A DNA stretch of 64,000 nt. Source: Proteus terrae subsp. cibarius (GTDB lineage: Bacteria; Pseudomonadota; Gammaproteobacteria; Enterobacterales; Enterobacteriaceae). The position numbers and the translations under genes are program-made. The notes beneath the pieces are model-generated. The model made no database searches and was not told the DNA's origin. It saw only the letters and a program-made list of their open reading frames with translations. Within the stretch, counting starts at the first letter, position 1. The number at the start of each line of letters is the position of its first letter. Shown piece after piece: positions 1 through 10,073 of this stretch. The stretch covers positions 3,782,001 through 3,846,000 of the forward strand of contig NZ_CP047349.1 of the NCBI RefSeq assembly GCF_011045835.1, read 5' to 3'.

Positions 1-1
1 G

Positions 2-424
2 TTATCTATCTCTTGTAACCATTGTGATGACCCAATTTGCGTTAAAAACTGTCCGACAACAGCAATGCATAAGCGTGAAGGCGACGGCATCGTCATGGTA
101 GATACAGACAAATGTGTCGGTTGTGGTGCTTGTGCGTGGTCTTGCCCTTATGGCGCGCCACAAATGAATCCAGAAACCAAGCAGATGTCAAAATGCGACT
201 TTTGTATCGATTTACAGCAAAAAGGTGAACAACCCGTTTGTGTTGCGACTTGTCCGCTAGGTGCGATCCAATTTGGTCCTATTGATGAGTTGCGTGAACG
301 CTATGGCGATTTAGATTATGTCACAGGTTTACCTTCCCCTGAAATAACGCATCCAAACCTTGTTATTAACCCACATCAGGGTGCCAATAATGACGGAATT
401 AATAATAAGGGAGAAAGAAAATGA
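2..424 (+). CDS. dmsB: DMSO reductase iron-sulfur subunit DmsB (5' truncated by window edge)
   Basis: This is the C-terminal part, about 140 residues, of the four-cluster ferredoxin-like subunit of anaerobic DMSO reductase; the reading frame is already open at base 2. DmsB passes electrons from the DmsC membrane anchor to the molybdopterin subunit DmsA. The visible cluster ligands are CNHCDDPICVKNCP, CVGCGACAWSCPYG and the CDFC plus CVATCP pair. Its TGA stop overlaps the dmsC start (ATGA at 421-424), so the two are translationally coupled. The internal ATG at 65 is not the start, because the frame continues upstream with cluster cysteines. The family assignment is secure; the N-terminus is not visible. 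Confidence 0.93.
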   Translation, partial: LSISCNHCDDPICVKNCPTTAMHKREGDGIVMVDTDKCVGCGACAWSCPYGAPQMNPETKQMSKCDFCIDLQQKGEQPVCVATCPLGAIQFGPIDELRERYGDLDYVTGLPSPEITHPNLVINPHQGANNDGINNKGERK

Positions 425-1320
425 ATGAATGGTCATTATTAATCTTCACATTTATGATGAATGCGACCATCGGTCTTGCGCTAACAACAGGGCTTTTTGC
501 TCATCGCCTTTCTCATTATCTCAATGCAGAAAGCTACTATCGCTTTATGCTGTTAGCCTTATTTGTTATTTGTGGATTAGCGGGTTTAGGCTCTATCGCT
601 TCAATTACTCACTTAGGTGTGCCATTAAATGCCCCTAATGCCATTAGAAATGTTTTTTCTGCTTGGTTAAGTCGTGAAGTTGTCGTCACTGCTATTTTTG
701 TCGGTTGCCTAGGATTAACCTTTTTATGGCTCTGGCGCACTCGCAAACTCTCAATGCTGTTATTAAGTGCCAGTATTCTGATTGGGTTATTTGATATTTA
801 TTGCATGGCATCGATTTATCGCCATACCTCTATTTTAACCTGGATGGACCCTAATACTTACGTGATGTTCTTCGGTGCGATGTTAACGCTTGGTGTGGCT
901 ATTTTCTTTTTGCTGATCAAAGTATTACAACGCATAGGTAGTAAGTTAGGAATTGAAATACCACAAGGCTCTTTCCCAATACGCTGGAAATGGCAATTAT
1001 GGGGGATCATGACATTTAGCTTAATCGGTCGATTACTGTATCAACCTTTTTATGAGCAATATTTAACTAGCACGCTCTATAGCCAAAAATCGGTGACATT
1101 CCCGTTATCACCTATTCAAGTGTATTACTCCATTGGCTCGTTACGCACTACATGCTGGATCTTAGCAACCTTTGCAGTATTAGCTTGTGGTTATAGTTTA
1201 GTGAAATTCCTAGCACCTAAAAATCAAAGTAAATCAACAGAGTCTATTTTTTCACTTGGTTGTGTGATCGCAATTATTGCTGACTTTATGTTGCGCTATG
1301 TTTTCTACTCAATTCACTAA
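421..1320 (+). CDS. dmsC: DMSO reductase membrane anchor subunit DmsC
   Basis: This 299-residue protein is almost entirely hydrophobic, with about eight predicted membrane segments. It matches the DmsC family, which anchors DmsAB in the inner membrane and oxidises menaquinol. The N-terminus MNEWSLLIFTFMMNATIGLA is typical of the family. It overlaps dmsB by 4 bases. The next gene, dmsD, follows after about 80 bases that contain a hairpin, so dmsD may be expressed at a lower level than the structural genes. Confidence 0.93.
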   Translation: MNEWSLLIFTFMMNATIGLALTTGLFAHRLSHYLNAESYYRFMLLALFVICGLAGLGSIASITHLGVPLNAPNAIRNVFSAWLSREVVVTAIFVGCLGLTFLWLWRTRKLSMLLLSASILIGLFDIYCMASIYRHTSILTWMDPNTYVMFFGAMLTLGVAIFFLLIKVLQRIGSKLGIEIPQGSFPIRWKWQLWGIMTFSLIGRLLYQPFYEQYLTSTLYSQKSVTFPLSPIQVYYSIGSLRTTCWILATFAVLACGYSLVKFLAPKNQSKSTESIFSLGCVIAIIADFMLRYVFYSIH

Positions 1321-1352
1321 TTGTAATTGAGCTTGTTGTTTAAATAATAAAA

Positions 1353-1381
1353 AAACAAACCTCATTAATTGGGGTTTGTTT
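1353..1381 (+). terminator. Hairpin between dmsC and dmsD (possible partial terminator)
   Basis: A perfect 9-bp inverted repeat (AAACAAACC at 1353-1361, GGTTTGTTT at 1373-1381) lies between dmsC and dmsD. The right arm is U-rich, as in an intrinsic terminator, but the stem is A-U rich and the tract is short, so leaky attenuation of dmsD is more likely than full termination. The function is inferred. Confidence 0.45.
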
Positions 1382-1399
1382 AAGGAAGTATCAAAAATT

Positions 1400-1969
1400 A
1401 TGAGCAGACTCTCTTATTATGCGGCTGCATTTAATTTATTGGGAATTTGTTATTTATTCCCACCTGATGATGACACCAATAAAACTGCACTCAACTTTTT
1501 TAAAACAGGGGATTTTGCAGCACAGTGGCCTTGTAAAATTGAAAACCGCTTGTGTGAACGTTTAATTGATTCTGTTTCTATCGATACAGAGCAATTAAAA
1601 ACCCAATGGCAAAATCTTTTTGTTGGCCCTAATGCATTACCCGCTCCTCCTTGGGGTTCAGTCTATTTAGATCCTGAGGGCTTATTACAAGGGGATTCTA
1701 CCCTTGCACTGAGTGAGTTTTTAAAACGGGAACGTTTAAAAGTAAATACGCCTTTTCCAGAGCCTGTTGATCATATCGGTTTGATGTTATTTCAAGCAGC
1801 GATATTGGCATCGGAAAACAGAGAAGAAGCGGTTAATGAATTATTATCCCTTCATTTGACCACATGGCTACCTCACTATTTAAATAAATTAAAAATGAGT
1901 GGGTATAGCCAATTTTATAGCACCTTAACAGAACTGGTAACCATCACGGTGAACGCATTCAGAAAATAG
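1400..1969 (+). CDS. dmsD: Tat proofreading chaperone DmsD (TorD family)
   Basis: This 189-residue protein has the all-helical TorD/DmsD fold signature, including PPWGSVYLDPEG around residues 80-95 and EPVDHIGLML further on. DmsD binds the twin-arginine leader of DmsA and holds it back until cofactor loading is complete. I chose ATG 1400 (MSRLSYYAA) because AAGGAAG lies about 11 bases upstream. A longer frame starting at TTG 1376 would begin inside the hairpin at 1353-1381 and adds no conserved residues. It is the last gene of the dms operon and is followed by a strong terminator. Confidence 0.88.
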   Translation: MSRLSYYAAAFNLLGICYLFPPDDDTNKTALNFFKTGDFAAQWPCKIENRLCERLIDSVSIDTEQLKTQWQNLFVGPNALPAPPWGSVYLDPEGLLQGDSTLALSEFLKRERLKVNTPFPEPVDHIGLMLFQAAILASENREEAVNELLSLHLTTWLPHYLNKLKMSGYSQFYSTLTELVTITVNAFRK

Positions 1970-2007
1970 AAATTTATTAACAACTTATCATCCTAACATA
2001 ATTATTT

Positions 2008-2044
2008 AAGGTAATTTGGACCACGCACCCAAATTACCTTTTTT
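2008..2044 (+). terminator. Intrinsic terminator of the dms operon
   Basis: A 12-bp stem (AAGGTAATTTGG at 2008-2019, CCAAATTACCTT at 2029-2040) is followed by a T run. It lies 38 bases after dmsD and faces norR, which ends at 2069 on the other strand. Confidence 0.88.
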
Positions 2045-2068
2045 CATTTAAGACATTCTCTTTTTAAA

Positions 2069-3586
2069 TTATGACAACTTTAATCCTAAGCGTTTTGTTA
2101 AACGGCGTAAGTTAGCCGGATCGAGTGATAATTCTCGCGCCGTTGCCGCCCAATTTTGGTTATTACGTAGCAATGCTTGTTTAATTAAATCTCGCTGAAA
2201 TTCATCCGTTGCTTCTTTTAAATTCTTTTCTTCAGAAGGTAATGTTTGAGAAGCAGAGTGAACGGGATTTTCAGCCCCTAAAGCAAAATGACTAACTTGT
2301 AAAATAAGGCTATCGGTTTTATTTCCAGCTCTTGCTAAAACAATGGCTCGGTGAATGGTATGTTCTAATTCACGCACATTACCCGGCCAAGAATAGTGTA
2401 ATAAATAAAGGCGTAATTCAGGGCTAATAATCACTTGAGTGAGATTAAAACGCTGACGATATTGCTCGCAGAAATAACCCACTAATAGCAAAATATCTTC
2501 ATCTCTTTCTCGTAATGGTGGAACATGCAAAGGAAAAATGCTTAATCGATGGAAAAGATCAGCACGGAAATTTCCCGCTAATACTTCTTCCCATAAATCA
2601 CGATTCGTTGCCGCTAATACACGCACATTAACGCGTAAATTACGATCATCACCAATGCGTTGAATATCGCCATATTGTAAGACACGCAGTAATTTGGCCT
2701 GAAGTGATAATGATAACTCCCCTATTTCATCAAGAAATAAAGTTCCGTTATCTGCCATTTCAAATTTACCACTACGATGGCTGATTGCGCCGGTAAAAGC
2801 CCCCTTCACATGCCCAAATAATTCACTTTCTGCCACACTCTCAGGAAGTGCCGCGCAATTTAAATAGACTAACGGATTATCTGCACGATTAGACATTTCA
2901 TGAATAGCTTTTACCACCAGCTCTTTGCCCGTTCCCGTTTCGCCACTCACTAAAATATTCATATCTGCGGGTGCAACAATTTCTATCTCTTTTTTCAGTT
3001 GCATCATCGAAGGCGATAAACCAATAATCTCTGTTTTTACTGTGGGCTTAAACGTATTGGTTGGCGTAAATAACATATTTTGATTTTCGAGTTGCTCAAT
3101 CAATAGCGCATTATTTAATGCACCAGAGGTTAATGCAGCAATTAAACGCAATTCTTCATCACTAAAAGTATCGAACTGATGAGGGTCCATTCCATCCAGT
3201 GTTAACGTACCAATTAAGTCTTGCCCAGCAAATAATGGTAATCCCACACACGCATGCACTTTTAAATGTTCTCTATCTGGGATAAGTCCATCATAAGGAT
3301 CAGGTAAATCACTGTCCGCAGGGAAGCGAACCACATCCCCTGCCCGTGCGATAGTTTCAAGGCGAGGATGCCCTTCAAGTAAAAATCGACGACCTAAAAC
3401 ATCAGGTACAAGGCCATCTATGGCTAATGGAATAAATTGATGGGGCTCATAACGAAGCAACGCTGCTGCATCGCAATTTAGCACTTGCCGAAGCGTGGTT
3501 ACCAGACGCTGAAACCTATCTTGATGACCCACATCTTTTTGTAATTCAATGGCAATTTTAGCCAACACATCAACGGAAAAGCCCAT
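2069..3586 (-). CDS. norR: Nitric oxide-responsive sigma54 activator NorR
   Basis: This 505-residue bacterial enhancer-binding protein has an N-terminal GAF domain (about 20-170) that in NorR senses NO through a non-haem iron. The central AAA+ domain has Walker A GETGTGKE near residue 215 and the sigma54-contacting GAFTGA loop near 265. A C-terminal Fis-type helix-turn-helix ends the protein. It is divergent from norVW. Three copies of the inverted repeat GTCA-N3-TGAC and a sigma54-type promoter lie between the two, as expected for NorR control. The start ATG at 3586 has a GAGGTG ribosome site about 6 bases upstream. The arrangement and length match E. coli NorR. Confidence 0.96.
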   Translation of the reverse strand: MGFSVDVLAKIAIELQKDVGHQDRFQRLVTTLRQVLNCDAAALLRYEPHQFIPLAIDGLVPDVLGRRFLLEGHPRLETIARAGDVVRFPADSDLPDPYDGLIPDREHLKVHACVGLPLFAGQDLIGTLTLDGMDPHQFDTFSDEELRLIAALTSGALNNALLIEQLENQNMLFTPTNTFKPTVKTEIIGLSPSMMQLKKEIEIVAPADMNILVSGETGTGKELVVKAIHEMSNRADNPLVYLNCAALPESVAESELFGHVKGAFTGAISHRSGKFEMADNGTLFLDEIGELSLSLQAKLLRVLQYGDIQRIGDDRNLRVNVRVLAATNRDLWEEVLAGNFRADLFHRLSIFPLHVPPLRERDEDILLLVGYFCEQYRQRFNLTQVIISPELRLYLLHYSWPGNVRELEHTIHRAIVLARAGNKTDSLILQVSHFALGAENPVHSASQTLPSEEKNLKEATDEFQRDLIKQALLRNNQNWAATARELSLDPANLRRLTKRLGLKLS

Positions 3587-3600
3587 AAAAACACCTCATA

Positions 3601-3655
3601 GTCATTATGACTGTTATTATGGTCATTTTGACATGATAAAGATAGTCATATTGAC
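3601..3655 (+). promoter_or_regulatory. Three NorR enhancer sites in the norR-norV intergenic region
   Basis: Three near-identical inverted repeats are visible: GTCATTATGAC at 3601-3611, GTCATTTTGAC at 3622-3632 and GTCATATTGAC at 3645-3655. Start-to-start spacings are 21 and 23 bp, about two helical turns. They fit the GT-N7-AC rule for NorR sites and lie upstream of the norV sigma54 element. Their multiplicity agrees with the three-site enhancer known for E. coli NorR. Confidence 0.88.
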
Positions 3656-3708
3656 AATATTTAAATCACCACAAAAACAAAAATCATTTTAAAACAATAA
3701 GATAAAAA

Positions 3709-3726
3709 GTGGCACGCTTCTTGATT
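3709..3726 (+). promoter_or_regulatory. Sigma54 (-24/-12) promoter of norVW
   Basis: TGGCACG-N4-TTGAT at 3710-3725 matches the sigma54 consensus TGGCACG-N4-TTGCW except for A in place of the usual C in the -12 GC. It is 52 bases before the norV start and about 55 bases after the last NorR site. The -24 box is a full match, and the context supports the call. Confidence 0.75.
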
Positions 3727-3776
3727 ATATCTATACATATCCCTATAAAAAGATTAATGAGAAGGAACAATACAAA

Positions 3777-5225
3777 ATGGCTATTCATGTTAAAAATAAT
3801 GTTAATTGGGTTGGACAACGTGACTGGGAAGTTCGTGATTTTCATGGCACTGAATATAAAACATTATTAGGAAGTAGCTATAACAGCTACCTAATACGTG
3901 AAGAAAAGAATGTCCTTATTGATACAGTTGACCATAAATTTAGTCGCGAGTTTGTGCAAAATTTACGAGCTCAAATTAATCTCGAAGAGATTGATTACAT
4001 TATTATTAATCATGCAGAAGAAGATCACGCTGGCGCACTTACTGAGCTGATGTCTTTTATTCCTAATACTCCAATTTACTGCACAGCAAATGCGATTGAT
4101 TCAATCAATGGTCATCACCATCACCCTGAATGGAATTTTAATATCGTTAAAACAGGCGATAGCCTTGATATTGGCAATGGCAAGCAACTGATTTTTGTTG
4201 AAACACCAATGCTACATTGGCCTGACAGCATGATGACCTATTTAACAGGCGATGCGATTTTATTTAGTAATGATGCCTTTGGTCAGCACTATTGTGATGA
4301 ACGGTTGTTTAACGATGAAGTTGACCAAACGGAATTATTTGAGCAATGCCAACGCTATTACGCCAATATTTTGACCCCATTCAGCCGCCTTGTGACACCA
4401 AAAATTAATGAAATTTTAGGCTTCAATTTACCTGTTGATATGGTTGCTACTTCTCACGGTGTGGTATGGCGTGATAATCCAACACAAATCGTTGAATTAT
4501 ATCTGAAATGGGCTGCTGACTATCAAGAAGACCGCATCACTATTTTCTATGACACCATGTCTAACAATACCCGTATGATGGCAGATGCCATTGCACAAGG
4601 TATCAATGAAATTGACCCTAATGTGTTTGTAAAAAGCTATAACGTCGCCAAAAGTGATAAAAATGACATTATCACCAGTGCATTTCGTTCTAAAGGCGTA
4701 CTTGTTGGCTCATCAACAATGAATAATGTCATGATGCCAAAAATTGCCGCCATGCTTGAAGAGATGACAGGCTTACGTTTTCGTAATAAGAAAGCAGCTG
4801 CTTTTGGGAGTTATGGCTGGAATGGTGGTGCTGTTGACCGCATTCAAACTCGCTTGATGGATGCTGGATTTGAAACCGCACTAGCGCTAAAAACCAAATG
4901 GCGTCCAGACATGCAAGCCCAAGAGATTTGTCGTGAATATGGCCGTGAAATTGCACGTCAATGGGCATTAGCGCCACTTCCTGCGACTCAATCTTGTTGT
5001 ACAACCTCATCACAACCTGAAGTTACCACACGTGTTGAAGCTATCGATTTAGGTCCACGTATGCAATGCAGTGTGTGCCAATGGATTTACGATCCGGCAA
5101 TAGGTGAACCAATGCAAAATGTTCAACCTAATACACCATGGAGTGAAGTACCTGATAGCTTCTTATGTCCTGAATGCTCATTAGGAAAAGATGTCTTTGA
5201 TGCACTTGCAAAGGAGGCAAAATGA
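3777..5225 (+). CDS. norV: Anaerobic nitric oxide reductase flavorubredoxin NorV
   Basis: This 482-residue cytoplasmic enzyme reduces NO to N2O at a di-iron centre. The N-terminal metallo-beta-lactamase-like domain has the H-x-E-x-D-H iron ligands in NHAEEDHAG (about residues 79-84). A flavodoxin domain follows at about 255-400 with an FMN-binding [12 protein letters not shown] loop. The C-terminal rubredoxin has paired CxxC motifs (CSVC and CPEC). Its TGA overlaps the norW start by 4 bases. It is controlled from the NorR/sigma54 region upstream. Confidence 0.96.
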   Translation: MAIHVKNNVNWVGQRDWEVRDFHGTEYKTLLGSSYNSYLIREEKNVLIDTVDHKFSREFVQNLRAQINLEEIDYIIINHAEEDHAGALTELMSFIPNTPIYCTANAIDSINGHHHHPEWNFNIVKTGDSLDIGNGKQLIFVETPMLHWPDSMMTYLTGDAILFSNDAFGQHYCDERLFNDEVDQTELFEQCQRYYANILTPFSRLVTPKINEILGFNLPVDMVATSHGVVWRDNPTQIVELYLKWAADYQEDRITIFYDTMSNNTRMMADAIAQGINEIDPNVFVKSYNVAKSDKNDIITSAFRSKGVLVGSSTMNNVMMPKIAAMLEEMTGLRFRNKKAAAFGSYGWNGGAVDRIQTRLMDAGFETALALKTKWRPDMQAQEICREYGREIARQWALAPLPATQSCCTTSSQPEVTTRVEAIDLGPRMQCSVCQWIYDPAIGEPMQNVQPNTPWSEVPDSFLCPECSLGKDVFDALAKEAK

Positions 5226-6376
5226 GTACAGATCTTCTCAATAATGGGATTGTGATTATTGGCGCGGGGTTTGCCGCGCGCCAATTAGTCAAAAACATTC
5301 GCAAATTTAATGCAGATATTCCCATTACCCTTATTGCCTCAGACAGCATTGATGAATATAACAAGCCGGATTTAAGCCATGTTATTAGTCAGGCTCAAAA
5401 TGCGGATGATCTAACAAAGCAAACAGCTGAAGACTTTGCACAACAATATCAACTAGCCATTTATCCTTATACACAAATTGTTGATATTAATACGGATGAA
5501 AAACGTATTCAGAGTACTCAAGGTGAACAATGGTATTACGATAAATTGGTCTTAGCGACAGGCGCTAAAACGTATTGCCCTGCTATTTCAGGCCATGAGT
5601 TAATGTTTACGCTTAATAGTCAACAAGAGTACCGAACTTATGAAGCACAAATTCACCAAGCTAAGCGCGTATTAATTTTAGGTGCGGGTTTAATTGGCAC
5701 TGAATTAGCCATGGATTTTAGTCGAGCAGGTAAAGAGGTGATCCTTGCAGATATTTCAGGGCAATTATTATCCTCCTTGATCCCGTCTGATCTTAGTGGT
5801 CGTTTACAATCTAGCCTCACTGAAATTGGTGTCCGATTAATGCTGAAATCACCGTTACAGTCATTAACACAAGTCGATAACGGTATTTTAGCGACATTTA
5901 ATCAGCATCATCAATTAACGGTTGATTGTGTTATTGCCGCCACAGGGCTCACGCCGAATATAGAGCTTGCTCATCTTGCGGGTTTACATACTGATCGTGG
6001 GATTATTGTGAATGAATATCTGCAAAGCAGTAATAGCGATATTTATGCATTAGGTGATTGTGCACAAATCAACGGTAACTTATTGCCATTTTTGCAACCT
6101 ATACAATTAAGTGCGATGCATTTAGCAAAATCACTTGTAGGTGAAAACAATGCACCTCTTAATTTGCCACCGATGATTATTAGAGTGAAAACACCGTTAA
6201 TGCCACTACATCTTGCCGGTGAAACTGCGCGTAATGACTTAACGTGGAATATTAATACAACACAGTCGGGTGTTATCGCTAAAGGCTTTGATGATAACAA
6301 TGTATTACGTGCCTTTGTGGTTACAGAAGAGCAAGTAAGAGAAGCTTTTGCTTTATTAAGAGCACTGCCCGCTTAA
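5222..6376 (+). CDS. norW: Flavorubredoxin reductase NorW
   Basis: This 384-residue FAD- and NADH-binding oxidoreductase passes electrons to the rubredoxin domain of NorV. An N-terminal FAD Rossmann motif ([13 protein letters not shown]) and a second dinucleotide fold ([14 protein letters not shown], about residue 145) are visible. The FAD-contacting stretch IYALGDCAQ lies near 275. It overlaps norV by 4 bases, so the two are coupled. No clear terminator follows; instead the 125-bp repeats start about 60 bases later, and ytfE lies beyond them in the same direction. Confidence 0.94.
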   Translation: MSTDLLNNGIVIIGAGFAARQLVKNIRKFNADIPITLIASDSIDEYNKPDLSHVISQAQNADDLTKQTAEDFAQQYQLAIYPYTQIVDINTDEKRIQSTQGEQWYYDKLVLATGAKTYCPAISGHELMFTLNSQQEYRTYEAQIHQAKRVLILGAGLIGTELAMDFSRAGKEVILADISGQLLSSLIPSDLSGRLQSSLTEIGVRLMLKSPLQSLTQVDNGILATFNQHHQLTVDCVIAATGLTPNIELAHLAGLHTDRGIIVNEYLQSSNSDIYALGDCAQINGNLLPFLQPIQLSAMHLAKSLVGENNAPLNLPPMIIRVKTPLMPLHLAGETARNDLTWNINTTQSGVIAKGFDDNNVLRAFVVTEEQVREAFALLRALPA

Positions 6377-6436
6377 TTTTAATGGTGATATCGCTAAACA
6401 AAACCAACAACACTACAACTTAAATAAACACAAATA

Positions 6437-7049
6437 GATACTCTAAATAATTCGAGGTGTAGCTAGGCGACAAGTGAGCGAGTCTCTAGGAGCATACATA
6501 AGTATGTGACTAGTGCGAATGAACGCAGTCAACAACGCTACAACTTGAATAGACACAAACAGATACTCTAAATAATTCGAGGTGTAGCTAGGTGACAAGT
6601 GAGCGAGTCGCTAGGAGCATACATAAGTATGTGACTAGTGCGAATGAACGCAGTCAACAACGCTACAACTTGAATAAACACAAACAGATACTCTAAATAA
6701 TTCGAGGTGTAGCTAGGCGACAAGTGAGCGAGTCTCTAGGAGCATACATAAGTATGTGACTAGTGCGAATGAACGCAGTCAACAACGCTACAACTTGAAT
6801 AGACACAAATAGATACTCTAAATAATTCGAGGTGTAGCTAGGCGACAAGTGAATGAGTCGCTAGGAGCATACATAAGTATGTGACTAGTGCGAATGAACG
6901 CAGTCATCAACGCTACAACTTGAATAGACACAAATAGATACTCTAAATAATTCGAGGTGTAGCTAGGCGACAAGTGAGCGAGTCGCTAGGAGCATACATA
7001 AGTATGTGACTAGTGCGAATGAACGCAGTCAACAACGCTACAACTTGAA
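6437..7049 (+). repeat. Five tandem copies of a 125-bp imperfectly palindromic repeat
   Basis: Units begin with GATACTCTAAATAATTCGAG at 6437, 6562, 6687, 6812 and 6937, an exact period of 125 bp. Copies differ at only a few positions, for example GAGTCTCTAG in copies 1 and 3 and GAGTCGCTAG in copies 2, 4 and 5. Each unit has complementary ends (TTCGAGGTGTAG and CTACAACTTGAA) and an inner CATAC-ATAA-GTATG hairpin, so each could fold into a long stem as DNA or RNA. A decayed tail of an older unit is visible at about 6401-6436. The last copy ends in CTTGAAGTATGACGAGTATA, which resembles a dispersed repeat I recall from related Enterobacterales. No ORF runs through the array. Confidence 0.93.
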
Positions 7050-7076
7050 GTATGACGAGTATAAACAGGTGAAACT

Positions 7077-7739
7077 ATGAACTTACGTGATCAACCACTA
7101 GGCCAACTGGCTCTATCTATTTCTGGCGCCAGTGCCATATTCCGTCAATATAACCTCGACTTTTGTTGTGGTGGAAAAAGAACATTAAGCAAATCTGCAG
7201 AGAAAGCAGGGCTCAATATTGATGAAATTGAAAGTAAATTAATTGCCCTTTCAGAACAGCCATTAGAAAAAGATTGGCGACAAGCACCATTGAGTGAAAT
7301 TATTGATTTTATTATTGTTCGTTATCATGACAAGCATAGAGCACAATTACCGGAGCTTATTCTACAAGCAGAAAAAGTAGAACGAGTCCATGAAGCAAAA
7401 CCGACTGTCCCGAAAGGATTAGCTCGTCAATTAACACTTTTATTAGATGAACTAACCAGTCATATGATGAAAGAGGAACGCATTCTCTTTCCTATGATAA
7501 AAAATGGATTAGGAAGCCAAGCAGGGGCACCTATTAGTGTTATGGAACATGAACATGATGATGCGGGTGAAATTGTTGAAGTAATTAAATTTATTACCAA
7601 AAACGTCACACCACCACCTGAAGCCTGCACCACATGGCGAGTGCTTTATAATGGTATTAATGAATTTATCGATGATTTAATGAATCATATTAGCTTAGAA
7701 AATAACTTATTATTTCCAAGAGCATTAGCAGGCGAGTAG
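7077..7739 (+). CDS. ytfE: Di-iron protein for repair of Fe-S clusters, YtfE/RIC
   Basis: This 220-residue cytoplasmic protein restores iron-sulfur clusters after nitrosative or oxidative damage. The N-terminal ScdA-type motif [10 protein letters not shown] (about residues 28-37) and the C-terminal hemerythrin-like histidine/glutamate pattern (RYHDKHR, HMMKEER, EHEHDD, HISLENN) are visible. It follows norVW in the same direction, across the repeat array, so it belongs to the NO-defence block. No obvious NsrR site is seen just upstream. Its promoter may be inside the repeats, or it may depend on read-through from norVW. Confidence 0.93.
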   Translation: MNLRDQPLGQLALSISGASAIFRQYNLDFCCGGKRTLSKSAEKAGLNIDEIESKLIALSEQPLEKDWRQAPLSEIIDFIIVRYHDKHRAQLPELILQAEKVERVHEAKPTVPKGLARQLTLLLDELTSHMMKEERILFPMIKNGLGSQAGAPISVMEHEHDDAGEIVEVIKFITKNVTPPPEACTTWRVLYNGINEFIDDLMNHISLENNLLFPRALAGE

Positions 7740-7750
7740 TCGTGTACATA

Positions 7751-7780
7751 CAGGGGATTTCATCATCCCCTGCCATTTTT
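7751..7780 (+). terminator. Intrinsic terminator after ytfE
   Basis: An 8-bp perfect stem (CAGGGGAT at 7751-7758, ATCCCCTG at 7765-7772) is followed by CCATTTTT. It separates ytfE from the convergent regulator ending at 7798. Confidence 0.85.
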
Positions 7781-7797
7781 ATAACAATCAGTAAATC

Positions 7798-10005
7798 CTA
7801 CCGCTCACCTTGAGTATCTATTAACAAACGCTGATTTATATATTCGATAGTCTCGTCTATCGTCATAATATTATTAACGACATTCGTAATACCTTGCCCG
7901 ATAATAATTTCTGCTTGGCGTAAATTAAATAATTTGCCATTTGGTACTGATGATTCTCGTATTCCCTTATTAATTTCTTGATAAGCCAATGTCATCCACG
8001 GGTAACGATGGCTAATTTCTTGATTATGGCTGAAATTTTGATGATTACTGTTTCCACCTAATAAAATAAGGTGATCCATAACCACTGGGGAATAAAGCCA
8101 ACGATAAAATTGCTCTGCATATCGTGATTTTTGGCTATAACGTGAAACCCCTAATACGCCACCGCCTAATTGCGGAATACTTCCCGGTACAGGTGCAAAA
8201 CCTGTTTTAGGTAAAATATTGCTATGAGCAACATCGTTAAATAAATTCATATAAGCAATAAGCATAGCAAGATGCCCTTGCTCAAATTGTCTAACCGATT
8301 CACTCCACCACTTATTATGAATATTCTCAGTGATCGACAACTGTTTTAAATATTCTTCTAATATTTCACCTGCTAAAGGCATTTCCAATCTAGGAATATT
8401 ATGGCTTCCTATTAAACACCCGCCTTTTGCGTAATAACGTAATAGATACTCTGTTGCGATCAATCCTGCACTACCCAATGTTGTTGAAGCTCCCATTGGA
8501 CGACTTAATTGCCCTTCTTCATGTTGTTCAGTAAAAAACTGCGTCACATTATCGTATTCTTCAAATGTCGTCGGTACGGTTAATTCATTACCAGTTTTTT
8601 CGTAATACATTCTTTTTAGAATAGGATCTTCAAACAAGTCTTTTCGATAAAATAGGAGTTGCGCACTGGCATCAAAAGGCATGGCATAAGCAACATTATT
8701 CACTAAGCTAAATTTCTGCTGAGTAGGCAGTGAAAAATTATTTAATAAGTCGGTTAATCCGTTACCGATTTTATCTAATGGCTGTAATATCCTTTCCGCA
8801 AACCAAGGAAAACAAGCCATATCAATACGCAATAAATCATAATATGGATGTAAATGTAACTGACTTAATATTTGATAAACTTCGTCGTATGGATGTATTG
8901 CTAAATTAACTTTAATGCCTGTTTGGCGATAAAAATGAGGTAGCAGCTTTTTTAATGCACTGGTTGAAGGGCTAGGTAAAATCAATAAGTTAAGACTTAT
9001 ATCTGCTTTATCCTCACTGACAACTGCTGGCGTTAAAGTATAAAGGTGATCGCTTTGATTACGCACACAAGTCACATTCTTTTCAGTTATTTCACTTTCA
9101 TCCTCTTCTTGCATTAATGCATCCATGACTTCTAATCCAAGTTGAGCGTAATTCATTGGAAAGTAATACAATCCTTTTAATACAGGTGGAATATTGTCGC
9201 TCAATGCAAAAATAGGAGGGCAATCATTATGGCTACCGAAATAACTGGCTTGTGTTAAATAACGAGCTTTCTCTATATCTTGAGCAATAAATATGTCTGG
9301 GATTTGCTCCATAGAAAAGAAATCAAACGCAATTTTATAACTCTCTTCATCTGACGCACAAAGCACCACATTTTTTTTATTGGGTGCATTCTCTAAAAGT
9401 TGATTTTGTAATTCATTGGCAAAGTTTTGATTATTTAAATAGTCGCTACTCCCCATAAAAATACCCACTAATTTACCTGTGGTTTTGGCTATCTGTTGGC
9501 AAATAGCTTCTGCGGCTTGAGCAAAATCGAGTGTGAAATATCGTTGAGTATTTAGTGGTTCACGATAAACAAATGCTATTTGAGAAGGCGGTAATTTTAA
9601 CGTGTCAAAATAGATATTCGCATCTTTAAGACAGCTAACGGTGATCACTTGTTTATAGCCACCTGCAGCAATTTTCTGTAATGCCTCTAATTCGGTGGTT
9701 TCAAGATCATCGGTTAAAAAAAGATCGTAAGTGACCTCAGGAAAATGAGCAATAGACTGCCTTAAGGAATTAAAGAAAACGGCATATTTTTCAGAAACTA
9801 ATTGAGGGAGAAGTATGGCAATTTTATGGCTTTTATTAGTTCTTAACAGTTGAGCTTGCGTATTTAATTGATAGCCCATTTGTTTGGCGGCTTGATACAC
9901 AGCTTCAATTTTCTCAACACTCACATTCCCACGTTTATTCAATACGTTAGAAACTGTTCCATGAGAGACACCAGCTAGTTTTGCAATATCTTTAATCGTT
10001 GCCAT
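7798..10005 (-). CDS. LacI-family regulator fused to a solute-binding-protein domain
   Basis: This 735-residue protein is about twice the usual LacI length. The N-terminus (ATIKDIAKLAGVSHGTVSNV) is a clear LacI/GalR helix-turn-helix. Residues of about 60-320 look like the usual periplasmic-binding-type sensor. From about 330 to the end it resembles a family 1 extracellular solute-binding protein (MalE-like), with YDLLRIDMACFPWF and AMPFDASAQLLFYRKDLF. There is no signal peptide, so this second ligand domain must be cytoplasmic. It is divergent from the 10351-13181 operon, and matched palindromes sit near both start points. It probably controls that operon and itself, and may sense two ligands; the ligands are unknown. 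Confidence 0.85.
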   Translation of the reverse strand: MATIKDIAKLAGVSHGTVSNVLNKRGNVSVEKIEAVYQAAKQMGYQLNTQAQLLRTNKSHKIAILLPQLVSEKYAVFFNSLRQSIAHFPEVTYDLFLTDDLETTELEALQKIAAGGYKQVITVSCLKDANIYFDTLKLPPSQIAFVYREPLNTQRYFTLDFAQAAEAICQQIAKTTGKLVGIFMGSSDYLNNQNFANELQNQLLENAPNKKNVVLCASDEESYKIAFDFFSMEQIPDIFIAQDIEKARYLTQASYFGSHNDCPPIFALSDNIPPVLKGLYYFPMNYAQLGLEVMDALMQEEDESEITEKNVTCVRNQSDHLYTLTPAVVSEDKADISLNLLILPSPSTSALKKLLPHFYRQTGIKVNLAIHPYDEVYQILSQLHLHPYYDLLRIDMACFPWFAERILQPLDKIGNGLTDLLNNFSLPTQQKFSLVNNVAYAMPFDASAQLLFYRKDLFEDPILKRMYYEKTGNELTVPTTFEEYDNVTQFFTEQHEEGQLSRPMGASTTLGSAGLIATEYLLRYYAKGGCLIGSHNIPRLEMPLAGEILEEYLKQLSITENIHNKWWSESVRQFEQGHLAMLIAYMNLFNDVAHSNILPKTGFAPVPGSIPQLGGGVLGVSRYSQKSRYAEQFYRWLYSPVVMDHLILLGGNSNHQNFSHNQEISHRYPWMTLAYQEINKGIRESSVPNGKLFNLRQAEIIIGQGITNVVNNIMTIDETIEYINQRLLIDTQGER

Positions 10006-10073
10006 TGATCTTTTTCCATCTCAATTTCTGCTTTCACTAGCATACCTGAATTATTTATCGCGACTACTGCTAA

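Noticed and set aside
1376..1399. Longer DmsD start at TTG 1376
   Set aside because: The codon lies inside a hairpin, and the added residues are not like the family; ATG 1400 has a ribosome site.
6437..7049. Regular repeats as a CRISPR array
   Set aside because: The 125-bp units are contiguous with no variable spacers, and no cas gene is near.
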